A DNA stretch of 64,000 nt from Candidatus Obscuribacterium magneticum. GTDB lineage: Bacteria > Elusimicrobiota > Elusimicrobia > F11. Shown in pieces: positions 55,313 to 64,000 of this stretch (positions within the stretch are counted from its first letter, which is position 1; each line of letters begins with the position of its first letter). The stretch lies in the NCBI GenBank assembly GCA_020523905.1, contig JAJAPZ010000001.1, forward strand, positions 120,799 through 184,798, written 5' to 3'. The notes under the pieces are model-generated. The model made no database searches, was not told the origin of the DNA, and saw only the letters and a list, made by a program, of their open reading frames with translations. The position numbers and the translations under genes are program-made.

Positions 55313-58300
55313 TTCAGCACCGCCATCTTGAAAAATCGTTCGTTTTCTCCGCCGACGGTGAAGCGCGCAATATAGGCCCCCGAGGCGACCTTCTCGCCCC
55401 GCTCATTCGTCCCGTCCCATTCCATATAATAGTGGGCGCCGGTGCCGCTCGTGACATCGCCCCGAAGCGTTCTCACCTTCTCGCCGGCAACGTTAAAAAT
55501 CTCAATCTCCACGGCCCCCGTGATCCCTGAGGGAATGCTGAACTTGATCATGGTCCCCTGGACAGTTTGCGTCTGGCTGGCGGTGCCGGGATTCTGGAGC
55601 GTGACGGATTTCGACTTTAAGTTAAAAGGATTGGGGAAGTTCATCACCGTCAACTCGCCCGTGTAGGCACCACCCGTAATAATGGAGGCGCTGGAAGCCA
55701 GGAGGGTAAAGACGGAAGCGTGGGAAATGCTGGCGCAAATCCGGTCGTTCTCCGTGTCGACAGACTTGTTCTCGTTTTCGATCAAGTACTCGCCGGTTTC
55801 TTCGTTGTAGTAATAAATATTAAGCGAGGTAGCTTCAACATCGGTCACTTCGGCCTCGTCATATTGGACGCAAATCTGCGCTTCTTTTCCGTCGGGGAAG
55901 GAACGCCGGACGCCGGCCGGAAGAAAGATCTCGTAAAAGGAGCTCATGGGATCGACATCCGCAATTTTCGCCCTGTTGATGGCGGCCGCCATCGCGTCGG
56001 GGTAGGCCTTCATGCCCAACTTATCGGCCACCGCCATATCCCGAGAGCGATAGGGCGAAGGGAAGGACGAGGGCGTCGTGCCGGGATCGGAAGCGCGGAA
56101 AACGACTTCAATCACATCATCGGTTTCATCGGCCGTATCGCCGAAGGTCCCCGCTTGAGACATAAATCGCGAGGTGTCGTTCTCCAGCTGCACCACGCCG
56201 CCATTGGAGTTGGCAATGCGTTTCGAATTCTGGTTCCGGATGCCAACGTAATAGGTAAATGTCTTCGATTTTGCGTAATGATCGCCGGTTTCGGGATCGA
56301 CGGTCACAAAGGTCGCGTCGACCGTCAATCGAAAAGACGTTTCACCGGCCGGGTCATAGGTGACCGTCGCCCGCTTGCGGTCGGATGAAATGGTCACGGC
56401 GCCCAGAGAGCCGCCTCCAGAGGTGAGAGTCAGGATCTCATTATCATCCGGAATCCCATTGTTATCGGCATCGGCTTGTGAATTTCGAAGGGACCGTGTG
56501 AATTCAAACTGAATCAAAACATTGCCGTCGTCATCCTTAACGGCCTGTGTCATGATATCCGGTTGTTTTTCCTCCATCACAAAATCCCGCTCGGTATCGC
56601 TATTAACGACAACATTGGACGCCAAGGAGTAGCAATCCCCTTCCTGGGTGAATAAAAGAATGGAATAAGATTTATTCTCTTGAAAGCCGGTTATCGTGTA
56701 GCTCAAAATCGTCCCGGCGGCATCGGTTTCAAAACCGCCGAATATCAACTCTTCAAATCCGTTTCTGACCGCCAATATCACATCGATTTCCGACTCGTTG
56801 GGAGCACTTCCATCCCCTTTCGTTAACTTCCCCGACAGGTTGGCCCCAGCCAAGACCTCGATGGGCTCCTCAAGGGTCGTCACTCCATTGCCCACAAGAA
56901 TATTCCGCTGAACGCCGCTTGAATAACCTTTCACCAGCACCCACATGTCATAGATGCCGGGAGCGAGTCCCTCGATTTGAAAGTCACCGTCGGGTTGGGT
57001 CCTGTCTTCAATATTTCCCAGAGGATTATCCTGTGGGATGTTCCCCCGTTTGTTCAGAATCAGTGCCGCACCCAATGTCATCTCACTGTCCTTCCACGGC
57101 AGCTCCAGCGTTCCCCCGGGGGGATTGGTGACCACCGCGCCGGCGATGGCGCCGTTGGCCGGCTCCAGGCGGAACTCCAGTGTATTGCCGGACTGCGTAT
57201 CAAACTGATACTTCACCACTTCCCCATACCGTTGCCCCTGGTAGCCATAAAACCGCTCATCGTTAGGGCTGGGCCGGGGGGACACATAAACATCATAATA
57301 ACGTCTGCCTTCGGTATCGGCACCATGAAGGGTAAATTGGCCGTTTTCATCTGTAATCCCATTTAATTCCTCACGCCAGCGCGACTCCCCTCCCGTGCAG
57401 GGCCGGGCCCGCACAATAATATTGGCCATAGGGTCATCATCAGCCGGGTCCGCGGTATTGGAATTCTTCAGGAAGACTCGCCCTTTAATCTCCCCTCCTT
57501 CGGTCAGATCAATGATTCCGAGGTCCTTCGTCTCCCCCGCCTCGACGGTGATTCCTCCGATGGTGAGAGGAGCAAGAGACTTCTTCCCTTGAGCGGCGTC
57601 CTGGGTGCCGAAGTCCCCTTGCGTCCTAAATATAATGTCGAAATTGCCGGGATTGGCACGGATGACAAAATAATCATCGTCATTCAGAAGAGGCCAATCG
57701 GAACTATGATAACCGCCCTCAAACCAGGGGTTGGCTTCCGCGTTGACGAAGAAATTGCTGGTCAAATATTGTGAATAGGTCTCTTTTGTCAACAAAACAC
57801 CCGTGTTTTTAATGCGAAGTTTTCCTTGAATTTTGGCCGCCAAAAGAAGGGAGATTTCAACACCGGACACATCGGCGCTCACCACTTCGACGCCCAATGT
57901 TTTATCGGCATATTTTTTTGGGAATTGCTCATCCTCGACTTCAATCACATAAAAGCCGGGGGGGATCCGCTCGAGGCGAAACGCGACGGATGTTCCGCTC
58001 AAGTGCACATCTTCTTCGGCCAGCGGATCGTCATCGGCATTCTTAAGAATCACCCGAAGTTCCCGCCCGGTCTCGCTCTCACCGCTGGCCACCCGGATGG
58101 TGCCGGACACATCGTATCCATCAATCAAGTCAAAATTCTCATTGGTGAGGCCCGCGTTAACAATGTGAACAACCCTGGACACCTGAGCGATCTCCACTTC
58201 TGAATCATCGTTGTTGACCTCCCCGTTGTTGGAAAGAAGATAGGAACCGGCGGGAAGTTTGCTGATCGTATAATCACCGTTAGAACTATAAAATCCGAAA

Positions 58301-59271
58301 AACATGGTCTTGGGATCGTAGGTAATGACAGGGCATCCGGTTCCATAGCACTCACCAAAATCCCGGCGTTGCAGCTTTTGAGCGACGATGCGGTTGGCCA
58401 CCACAACGGTGGACCCGTCTCGGGCATAGAGGGTCGTCGGCGTTGAATTATTGACCATATAGGAGACCGTATAGGGAGACCTGGCCGACGAGGTTACTCT
58501 CCCGGAAATGGAATACGTGTTCCCTCCCAAATCAATGTCCAAAGATCCGGCACGTCCGTTCACAATGGGCATGTTCCTTTCAAACGCCATGCCCGTTGTC
58601 GAATAATAAGCGCGGAGGGTGTAGTAACTGGTCCCGAGCTTTGCAAAGGAATATGTCCCGGCCTCGGTATCGATGGTCGCCTGAGGCGTATATTGGGAAT
58701 ACCCGTGCGATAGCAACTCAATACTCACATTTTCGTAATCCGCTCCCCCCCCCAAATCGATGGATCCGCTGAGCGTCCCTGAAAACTGATTCAACGTAAT
58801 ATCTTTCGTCCCCGATCCCCCATTCACAACGACTGTCTGGGGTCCTGGGGGCGATGTCTCAAAACCGGTGAGATAAAGCCACATATCGTAAGTCCCATCC
58901 ATTAATCCGGTCAAGGAAAAGGGCACGATGGTCTGTGGACTTCCCGTGCTGATCGTCAATTGCGTCCAGGAACCGATGTACGTCGAGGGATTCCAGGCGG
59001 AAATATCCAGGGTAAAATCCCCGTCCTCATCCTCATCCAAAACACTGGTATCGCCATTGATCGTGATGTTTCCCGTGATGGTTCCGCCCGTTTCGAATTC
59101 CGGGAAATCTTGATTGACGGTATCTCCGACATTGTGGTCCACGACGACATTTTCAAGCGTCTGCGCCATGTAGCCTTGGGCTCGGGCGTTTAAACGGTAG
59201 GTGCCGTCAGGGACACCCCTTACGATGTAGGTTCCCGTAGTGAACCCCCCATTGATCCACGCCCCCCCCCC
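55309..59271 (-). CDS. Surface protein, C-terminal part after the frameshift
   Basis: This is the downstream part of the protein whose N-terminal part is 59207-61264. The usable frame begins at the G10 tract (59262-59271), and the ATG-like codons upstream of it belong to a shadow. It has carboxypeptidase-regulatory-like beta domains (for example TGTYIVRGVPDGTYRLNARA), an Asp-rich calcium-loop-like segment DADNNGIPDD, and a C-terminal FlgD/T9SS-like domain (VEIEIFNVAGEKVRTL, MEWDGTNERGEKVASGAY, FFKMAVLK). The order of domains is the same as in the last ~2,000 residues of the 4,455-residue protein. Its stop overlaps the ATGA of PorV copy 2. Confidence 0.8.
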   Translation of the reverse strand, partial: GGGAWINGGFTTGTYIVRGVPDGTYRLNARAQGYMAQTLENVVVDHNVGDTVNQDFPEFETGGTITGNITINGDTSVLDEDEDGDFTLDISAWNPSTYIGSWTQLTISTGSPQTIVPFSLTGLMDGTYDMWLYLTGFETSPPGPQTVVVNGGSGTKDITLNQFSGTLSGSIDLGGGADYENVSIELLSHGYSQYTPQATIDTEAGTYSFAKLGTSYYTLRAYYSTTGMAFERNMPIVNGRAGSLDIDLGGNTYSISGRVTSSARSPYTVSYMVNNSTPTTLYARDGSTVVVANRIVAQKLQRRDFGECYGTGCPVITYDPKTMFFGFYSSNGDYTISKLPAGSYLLSNNGEVNNDDSEVEIAQVSRVVHIVNAGLTNENFDLIDGYDVSGTIRVASGESETGRELRVILKNADDDPLAEEDVHLSGTSVAFRLERIPPGFYVIEVEDEQFPKKYADKTLGVEVVSADVSGVEISLLLAAKIQGKLRIKNTGVLLTKETYSQYLTSNFFVNAEANPWFEGGYHSSDWPLLNDDDYFVIRANPGNFDIIFRTQGDFGTQDAAQGKKSLAPLTIGGITVEAGETKDLGIIDLTEGGEIKGRVFLKNSNTADPADDDPMANIIVRARPCTGGESRWREELNGITDENGQFTLHGADTEGRRYYDVYVSPRPSPNDERFYGYQGQRYGEVVKYQFDTQSGNTLEFRLEPANGAIAGAVVTNPPGGTLELPWKDSEMTLGAALILNKRGNIPQDNPLGNIEDRTQPDGDFQIEGLAPGIYDMWVLVKGYSSGVQRNILVGNGVTTLEEPIEVLAGANLSGKLTKGDGSAPNESEIDVILAVRNGFEELIFGGFETDAAGTILSYTITGFQENKSYSILLFTQEGDCYSLASNVVVNSDTERDFVMEEKQPDIMTQAVKDDDGNVLIQFEFTRSLRNSQADADNNGIPDDNEILTLTSGGGSLGAVTISSDRKRATVTYDPAGETSFRLTVDATFVTVDPETGDHYAKSKTFTYYVGIRNQNSKRIANSNGGVVQLENDTSRFMSQAGTFGDTADETDDVIEVVFRASDPGTTPSSFPSPYRSRDMAVADKLGMKAYPDAMAAAINRAKIADVDPMSSFYEIFLPAGVRRSFPDGKEAQICVQYDEAEVTDVEATSLNIYYYNEETGEYLIENENKSVDTENDRICASISHASVFTLLASSASIITGGAYTGELTVMNFPNPFNLKSKSVTLQNPGTASQTQTVQGTMIKFSIPSGITGAVEIEIFNVAGEKVRTLRGDVTSGTGAHYYMEWDGTNERGEKVASGAYIARFTVGGENERFFKMAVLK

Positions 59272-61264
59272 AATACCGGCTGTTTTGATCTGTAACAAGA
59301 ATGGCCTCGACGTTAACCCACATCCCACTGGCCCCGACAGCGGTGGGTAAGGTGACGGTCCCTGTGATATTGGCTCGTCGCACCAAGGTTTTCTGAACGT
59401 CACTTACTGTTCCAGCGGCCAAGGTAATTGGGAATTCGTTGTCGGCCAAACCGTGGCTCTCAATCTCGACGCGAATAAGAAACTCCACACCGGGGGTCAA
59501 GGTCAAGGCGGTATAGGTGGTGAGAGTGGCGTTGTAAAAATCACCCGCATCGGATGTCGTTGAGTCGACGGCAAAATGAACGGAACCCCAGCGGTTCTGG
59601 CTCCAATTCTGAGTGTGCGCGGTGATATTCCCCCAAATTTCGGGCAATTCCGCCGCCGAGGGACGAATAAAAGAAAGTTTCAACACCGATCCACGGGAAA
59701 GATAAATGTGTTTGTCGACATCTCCGAGATTGACCAGGCCGTCGCCGTCCGCCAGATCGACGGAGATCTGTTCGTCGTCAAAACCGGTCTTCCGCATGTT
59801 CACTTCATAGTGGCCCGGTTGAAGACCATAAACCCGAAAATAGCCGGTGGCATCCGAACGCAACCATTGGCCCGAGGGACCCCACACATTGATTTCGGTA
59901 TTGGGAAGATGTGCCACTCCACCGGTGGAATCGTGCCAGGCAATGACCCCCTCAATGCCTTCTGAATCGACGGTGATCGTCAGCGACTGGTTTATGATCG
60001 TCTGCCCGTAGATAATTTTCACGTAATAAAGGCCCGGCGGAACAACGGCCGGCGGCCCATATTGTGACCCTTCCGATCGGCCATCCCACGACAGGCGGAC
60101 GTTGCTCTCCGATCCATAAAAGCGCCTCAAAACCGATGAAAAATCGCTTTCCGAGGAGATCTGCACTTCCCAGCCGTACTGATCGCCGATCGAAAAATTA
60201 ATGTAGGCGAAGTCAGCCGTCCCGTTATTGTCCGGCGTTATCGTGACATGGGTTTCTCCACCAGAGACGCCGGTATCCACCGATACGCTTGTGATGCCGC
60301 CGGTCACGGGAGTGACACGCAACCACCTCTCTTCAGACCACTCCATGCCTGGCATTTGATAGCTCAATATCACGTAATACGGCTCGCAGGTGGATGAATG
60401 AACTTGATAGTAGGCGTGCGTGCCGTTTTCTCCCGATAAAATCGGCGCGATGAAACCCGCGGTCGGGGTGGAAAAACCGCTGTCATCGTCCAAGCCCGCG
60501 ATGTCACCATTGGAAAAATATTCGTACGTGGAGGAGTCATATTGCATCGCCGTTAACTCCACGTCTTGGGATGCATAATCGAGATTCACGGGGTGCCAAC
60601 AACCGTCCATAACGTTGATATCAAGTTCAGTGGTTGTGTCCAAAAGGGTCACAATGTCCCAGTAAGGAAAGCGTATCTGTGCCGGGGGGCCGACGTTCAC
60701 ATCCACCGTCGTCGTGCTGCCGGCATAGTCAATCTCGGAGAACTGGCCGGTAGTGGAATGCCGGGTCCAGGCTCGAACGATCACGTTGTCCTGGAGATCG
60801 CAGGTAGAAGCTTTATAATAAATGGTTATCGTATTACTCTCAACCAATCCCCCCTCTTCCACAGTAATAACAAACATCTGCCCTGACGTGGTCGGGGTCA
60901 ACGTCGCCTCAATGCCGGAGGTGGTGGTGGATACATAACCCTCCCAATCCGGATATTCCATTTGTGGCGTCGCCCAAAAATCAGGAACTCTTACCACGAT
61001 TTGCCCCCCCACCTCCATACCGGTAACCCCAACAGTGAAGGTCATTGTCGTCTGCGTCAAGACGCCGGTTTGAACAACTGTCGGGTCGACGCTCAAGGCC
61101 CCCTCTCCATCCCCTGTTTCAGCCGATGCGAACGGGACGATACCGCCACCAAGAAGGAGGGCGACAACAAGAACGCTTCCGTTCTTTAGGGACGTCAAAC
61201 CTTTCAAGATCGAACGGAAGCGCAGACGGAAGGAAAAATTCCTGTTTTGTGCCTCAATAGTCAT
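59207..61264 (-). CDS. Surface protein, N-terminal part before the frameshift
   Basis: Starts at the ATG 61264, overlapping the end of the barrel gene by 11 nt, with no ribosome-binding site, so coupling is likely. A long basic n-region is followed by a signal segment (SVLVVALLLGGGIVPFASA). The mature part starts TGDGEGALSVDPTVV and parallels the internal GDGQGTAAISPTELP region of the 4,455-residue protein; a FlgD-like block (SNVRLSWDGRSEG) and carboxypeptidase-regulatory-like repeats follow. The frame collapses after the G10 tract and stops at 59207. Deleting one G (G9) joins it to the 55309-59271 part, giving about 1,984 residues. Confidence 0.78.
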   Translation of the reverse strand: MTIEAQNRNFSFRLRFRSILKGLTSLKNGSVLVVALLLGGGIVPFASAETGDGEGALSVDPTVVQTGVLTQTTMTFTVGVTGMEVGGQIVVRVPDFWATPQMEYPDWEGYVSTTTSGIEATLTPTTSGQMFVITVEEGGLVESNTITIYYKASTCDLQDNVIVRAWTRHSTTGQFSEIDYAGSTTTVDVNVGPPAQIRFPYWDIVTLLDTTTELDINVMDGCWHPVNLDYASQDVELTAMQYDSSTYEYFSNGDIAGLDDDSGFSTPTAGFIAPILSGENGTHAYYQVHSSTCEPYYVILSYQMPGMEWSEERWLRVTPVTGGITSVSVDTGVSGGETHVTITPDNNGTADFAYINFSIGDQYGWEVQISSESDFSSVLRRFYGSESNVRLSWDGRSEGSQYGPPAVVPPGLYYVKIIYGQTIINQSLTITVDSEGIEGVIAWHDSTGGVAHLPNTEINVWGPSGQWLRSDATGYFRVYGLQPGHYEVNMRKTGFDDEQISVDLADGDGLVNLGDVDKHIYLSRGSVLKLSFIRPSAAELPEIWGNITAHTQNWSQNRWGSVHFAVDSTTSDAGDFYNATLTTYTALTLTPGVEFLIRVEIESHGLADNEFPITLAAGTVSDVQKTLVRRANITGTVTLPTAVGASGMWVNVEAILVTDQNSRYWGGGVDQWGVHYGNLHRKGCP
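59262..59271 (-). other. G10 homopolymer at the frameshift (possible phase-variation tract)
   Basis: Ten consecutive C on the + strand (G on the coding strand) lie exactly where the two frames of one surface-protein gene meet. G9 would read continuously (RYWGGAWINGG). A sequencing or assembly length error is the plain alternative. A second run, C6 at 59245-59250, could also absorb the shift. Confidence 0.65.
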
Positions 61265-62657
61265 AGACAAAGCCGAATTGATAGTTGGCGTTGGAGTAAT
61301 TATAGCGATAAAGGGTTTCGTATTCATTGTTGGACTTGCTGCGACCGAAATTCGAAATCGCGCGCAACCGGAAATTCTTCGATAAGGGATAGCTAAATCC
61401 CAAATTAAGATAGGTTTCGGTAATATAAACTTTGTCGGTCAAATAGGCCCCGTCAGCGTCCTGCTTCGGGCGATCAGAGTAATCCCGCCGGGAATAAATG
61501 TAGCCGGTTTCAAACGCCATCGGCCCCGCCTCGGAGCGCCCCACAGCCAGGGTCAACTGGAGCCCAACCTGATTTTGTGCGTAATTATAAAAATCCCCGA
61601 TGAACATCGTCTGCCGGGCGTCATAATGATTTTGATTGGAACCCAGCTGGCTGTAGCCATATTGAAGGCTTCCAAAAAGGGTCGTGTTTTGGGACGTTCG
61701 GAAGGAGCGTTCGACGTCCAGAGTCCCTCCCAAAAACGTATCCTCCCGTTTCTCCGATCCCAATAATCCGGTCGCCTTGGCGACGTGTTGATCCGTGTAA
61801 GATCGGGGCGAGTAAATAAGCGAAATTCGATTTCGGACGCCCCAATAGAAAGGGGTCACCGAGCGGAGAGAAACCAGATGAATGTACTCATTTAATACAT
61901 GATCGCCGGCATACTCCCGGGCCAGATCCCCGCTTTGATCCGATTCAAGAGAGGAATAATTCGGAAACTGTAGATATGAAAAGTCATACCCGCCGGCCAA
62001 CGACAAATTCTTACTCCACTGGCGTTCCAGTTCCAACCCGCCGTTGTAGATCCGGTAATCGTAGAGGCCCTTGTTCCATTTCTCATCGCTTGTCTCACGA
62101 AACCACTTGGACTTAAAACCGACGTTTTCACGGAACTTCCACTCCCGGCTTAAGCCATGCACCCCTTTCAAGCTGACCCCGTTTTCCCAGGTGTCCTGAA
62201 AGAGCGTGCTTCCTCCGGCGAGCTCCTCGGCCGACCGGGTTCCCCGATAAAAGCTTTCAAAGGTGGGGATGAGACTGAACCGATTGGAATAGCGGAGGGC
62301 GGGAACAAAGGTGAGGCCGGCATTTCCTCCCAAGCCGCTTTTTTCGCCTTCAAAATAATACTGCCCGGTGTAGAACTGGCCGCTGATGACGGGAATATAG
62401 GTCGGTCCGGCAAACAAAGGCGCGAAAACTCCCAAACCAAGAAGAAGACCCGTCATACCGGCGAAAGCCGGTATCCATCCCTTCGTCATTCCCGCGAAAG
62501 CGGGAATCCAAAATTTAATGGATCCCCGATTAAGACATTCGGGGATGACGCCTTTGGCGTCACCTGGATACCGGCTTTCGCCGGTATGACGACATAGACG
62601 GTAACCAAGGTGGTTTGGGTTGGAACCGAGCGATTTGTACAGTTGTTGTTGCTTCAT
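61254..62657 (-). CDS. Outer-membrane beta-barrel protein with repeat-encoded N-terminus
   Basis: 467 residues as read from the ATG at 62657, with AAGGA about 11 nt upstream. A repeat (62451-62591) contributes residues 23-69, recognisable as HTGESRYP and WIPAFAGMT. After it comes a signal-like segment GLLLGLGVFAPLFAG and a strand-rich barrel of about 380 residues with many aromatic girdle residues (SGQFYTGQYYFEG, AGGYDFSYLQFPNYSS, GTLDVERSFRTSQNTTLFGS), ending in aromatic Tyr. An internal ATG from the repeat end (62456) would give MTGLLLGLGVFAPLFA as start. Function is unknown. It sits between the FecR-like gene and the surface protein. Confidence 0.7.
   Translation of the reverse strand: MKQQQLYKSLGSNPNHLGYRLCRHTGESRYPGDAKGVIPECLNRGSIKFWIPAFAGMTKGWIPAFAGMTGLLLGLGVFAPLFAGPTYIPVISGQFYTGQYYFEGEKSGLGGNAGLTFVPALRYSNRFSLIPTFESFYRGTRSAEELAGGSTLFQDTWENGVSLKGVHGLSREWKFRENVGFKSKWFRETSDEKWNKGLYDYRIYNGGLELERQWSKNLSLAGGYDFSYLQFPNYSSLESDQSGDLAREYAGDHVLNEYIHLVSLRSVTPFYWGVRNRISLIYSPRSYTDQHVAKATGLLGSEKREDTFLGGTLDVERSFRTSQNTTLFGSLQYGYSQLGSNQNHYDARQTMFIGDFYNYAQNQVGLQLTLAVGRSEAGPMAFETGYIYSRRDYSDRPKQDADGAYLTDKVYITETYLNLGFSYPLSKNFRLRAISNFGRSKSNNEYETLYRYNYSNANYQFGFVYDY
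62451..62591. mobile_element. Nested MITE-like repeat, 141 bp, in frame
   Basis: The outer arms, 62451-62477 and 62565-62591, are perfect 27-bp inverted repeats (CGTCATACCGGCGAAAGCCG...). Inside lies an arm of the related element CGTCATTCCCGCGAAAGCGG... at 62484-62510 and a GACGCC/GGCGTC hairpin near 62547-62562, so one element appears to have inserted in another. The total of 141 bp is 47 codons and coincides with codon boundaries. Confidence 0.85.
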
Positions 62658-62677
62658 TCCCGAGCGTTTCCTTAAAT

Positions 62678-64000
62678 TTACTGCATTAAACCGGACATAG
62701 TCCCGATGCGGGGATCCACCACCAGGTTGATCTCATCACTCATTTCGGTGGCCTTGATTTTTTGCTGATAATTCCACTTTAGAAGCTCCGTCTTATACGC
62801 CGCGCTGGTGGAAAGTCCGGAAAAGCTGCTTCGATCGCCAATGTTCCCGTCATCGTCAATGATATAGGTATCTATAATCGTGCGGGTCTCCACATCATTG
62901 ACATCTTTGTAATAGAGATTCAACCGATTGTGAAGCTTGTCGGACCCCGAGGGCGTTGTTTGAATGGTTTGATACGGGGGATCCTGTCCCCACGCAATGT
63001 CAGACTGTGAATTGACGGTGAGTAAAGAGAGGACATTCGTCACGCTATTGGATTTGCTGTAGGATTCTTTCAGCGTCGTATTGATGTAATAGGTATAGCT
63101 GTTGAACCGGGTTTTCCAATAGGTGTCGCCGCTCTCCAGGTTCTTGTAATTGCCCGATACGGGATCCAAAACCGAGATCTTTTTCCCCTCGGTCAGCTGG
63201 GCGGCTGAAACATAACTGAAGGTGTCACGAAGCGGATTGTAAATCTTATAGGTTCCATCACCCTGGAGTTGGGCAACCTCGATGGTCTTCGTATTAGCCC
63301 CATCGGCATTGTCCGTCAGGGTGTAGTTCGTCCCATCGTAGGTGATCTTGACCAGATGGCCGCCGGTTCCGGTGTCCGTGATGTAGTCCCGCGTATTGGA
63401 CATATACATTTCATAGCCGGTGAGATAGTAGGTCGGCGCGGTCAGGCTTAACTTGCCATTCACTTCCTGCAAGGCGAGGGACAGATCATCCGGCAGGTTC
63501 GTATTGAAGGTGCCCCTGTAGGTGAAATAATCAAACCGGCTCTCGCGGTGGTTGAGGACCACCAGCTTAAATTGATTGGCCGCTGGCCGCATGATGTATT
63601 CTTCGATCCGGACGCGCTTCCCATCGACATCCATCATGGTTTTCCCGACCTGGTAATCGGCATTCCGGGACTCTTCGGCCGCCTGGGCGATCACGCTTTC
63701 CTTGACCTTCGCAATTTGGACTTCATTGCGCACGTCAATGCGGTTCAAGGGGACGGCCCCAAACCGGATGGGATTGCCGATTTCACCTTCGATGCCAAAT
63801 TTGATCCGCTCCCCGGAGTTGATAATGACTTCCTGGGCCTCCTCGCCCAACTTGGAAATCCCGACACTTCCTTTCAACACCTCCACGGACATTTCCTGGC
63901 CTTCCTCAATAAATTCAACCTCAAATTCGGTCCCGCGGACGCTGGCGACACCAATGGGGGTTTTCACTTTGAAGGCCCCGGGGCCCTGCAGCCTCTTCAC
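62678..64000 (-). CDS. FecR-domain protein, 5' end outside the window
   Basis: 440 residues visible. The frame is open at the right edge, so the GTG at 64000 is only the edge. The visible N-terminal part is FecR-like: VKTPIGVASVRGTEFEVEF, then EVLKGSVGISKLG and VIINSGERIKF. After about residue 120 the rest has no recognised family; it is beta-rich with many Tyr/Thr. FecR-type domains occur in signal-transfer proteins of the cell envelope and in surface-layer-associated proteins. It ends 20 nt before the barrel gene, probably in one transcript. Confidence 0.7.
   Translation of the reverse strand: MKRLQGPGAFKVKTPIGVASVRGTEFEVEFIEEGQEMSVEVLKGSVGISKLGEEAQEVIINSGERIKFGIEGEIGNPIRFGAVPLNRIDVRNEVQIAKVKESVIAQAAEESRNADYQVGKTMMDVDGKRVRIEEYIMRPAANQFKLVVLNHRESRFDYFTYRGTFNTNLPDDLSLALQEVNGKLSLTAPTYYLTGYEMYMSNTRDYITDTGTGGHLVKITYDGTNYTLTDNADGANTKTIEVAQLQGDGTYKIYNPLRDTFSYVSAAQLTEGKKISVLDPVSGNYKNLESGDTYWKTRFNSYTYYINTTLKESYSKSNSVTNVLSLLTVNSQSDIAWGQDPPYQTIQTTPSGSDKLHNRLNLYYKDVNDVETRTIIDTYIIDDDGNIGDRSSFSGLSTSAAYKTELLKWNYQQKIKATEMSDEINLVVDPRIGTMSGLMQ

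Noticed and set aside
1..64000. CRISPR array or integrase/transposase gene
   Set aside because: No regularly spaced repeats and no recombinase motifs were seen; the only mobile-like items are short non-coding repeats.

Overview
The window looks like a chromosome segment of a Gram-negative (diderm), uncultivated-lineage bacterium. Several outer-membrane barrels, a BamA-type barrel fusion, two PorV/PorQ-family proteins, an LpxL-type acyltransferase and three enormous reading frames are all present. That mix, with PorV plus FlgD-like C-terminal domains and giant ORFs, is reminiscent of Omnitrophota or Elusimicrobiota. This assignment is an inference from gene content only and was not tested by phylogeny.

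Layout. The left part (about 1-27070) is all on the + strand. A giant multidomain membrane protein is open at the left edge (at least 6,090 codons). An SGNH-type protein, a glycolipid glycosyltransferase and a lipid acyltransferase follow, then tRNA-Pro(CGG), a sigma-70 factor, apt, tRNA-Arg(CCU), a TPR protein and two alginate-export-like porins. A 1 kb gene-free convergent region (27071-28072) separates this from the right part, which is all on the - strand. Read in transcription order from the right edge, that part holds a FecR-domain protein (cut by the edge), an outer-membrane barrel, a ~1,980-residue surface protein split by a frameshift at a G10 tract, PorV copy 2, a PilZ protein, a ~4,455-residue surface protein, PorV copy 1, ribosomal protein S1, a metallopeptidase/propeller/barrel fusion, an amidase, an NlpC/P60 peptidase, an APC permease, a DUF819 protein, a CPBP protein and a small membrane protein.

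How the genes work together. The right half reads as a cell-surface locus. Two paralogous giant secreted proteins end in a FlgD-like immunoglobulin domain, of the type used as a type IX secretion sorting domain. Each is translationally coupled (ATGA overlap) to its own PorV-like barrel. FecR and PilZ genes and another barrel are embedded in the same strand-coherent run. The most striking feature is that dispersed palindromic repeats sit in frame inside coding sequence. One of 114 bp (38 codons) lies in the signal peptide of PorV copy 2, and removing it restores a clean signal peptide and the same 306-residue length as PorV copy 1. One of 141 bp (47 codons) lies ahead of the signal-like segment of the neighbouring barrel, and one 48-bp palindrome lies inside the giant ORF on the left. 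With the G10 tract, this suggests a surface locus shaped by repeat insertion and possible phase variation.
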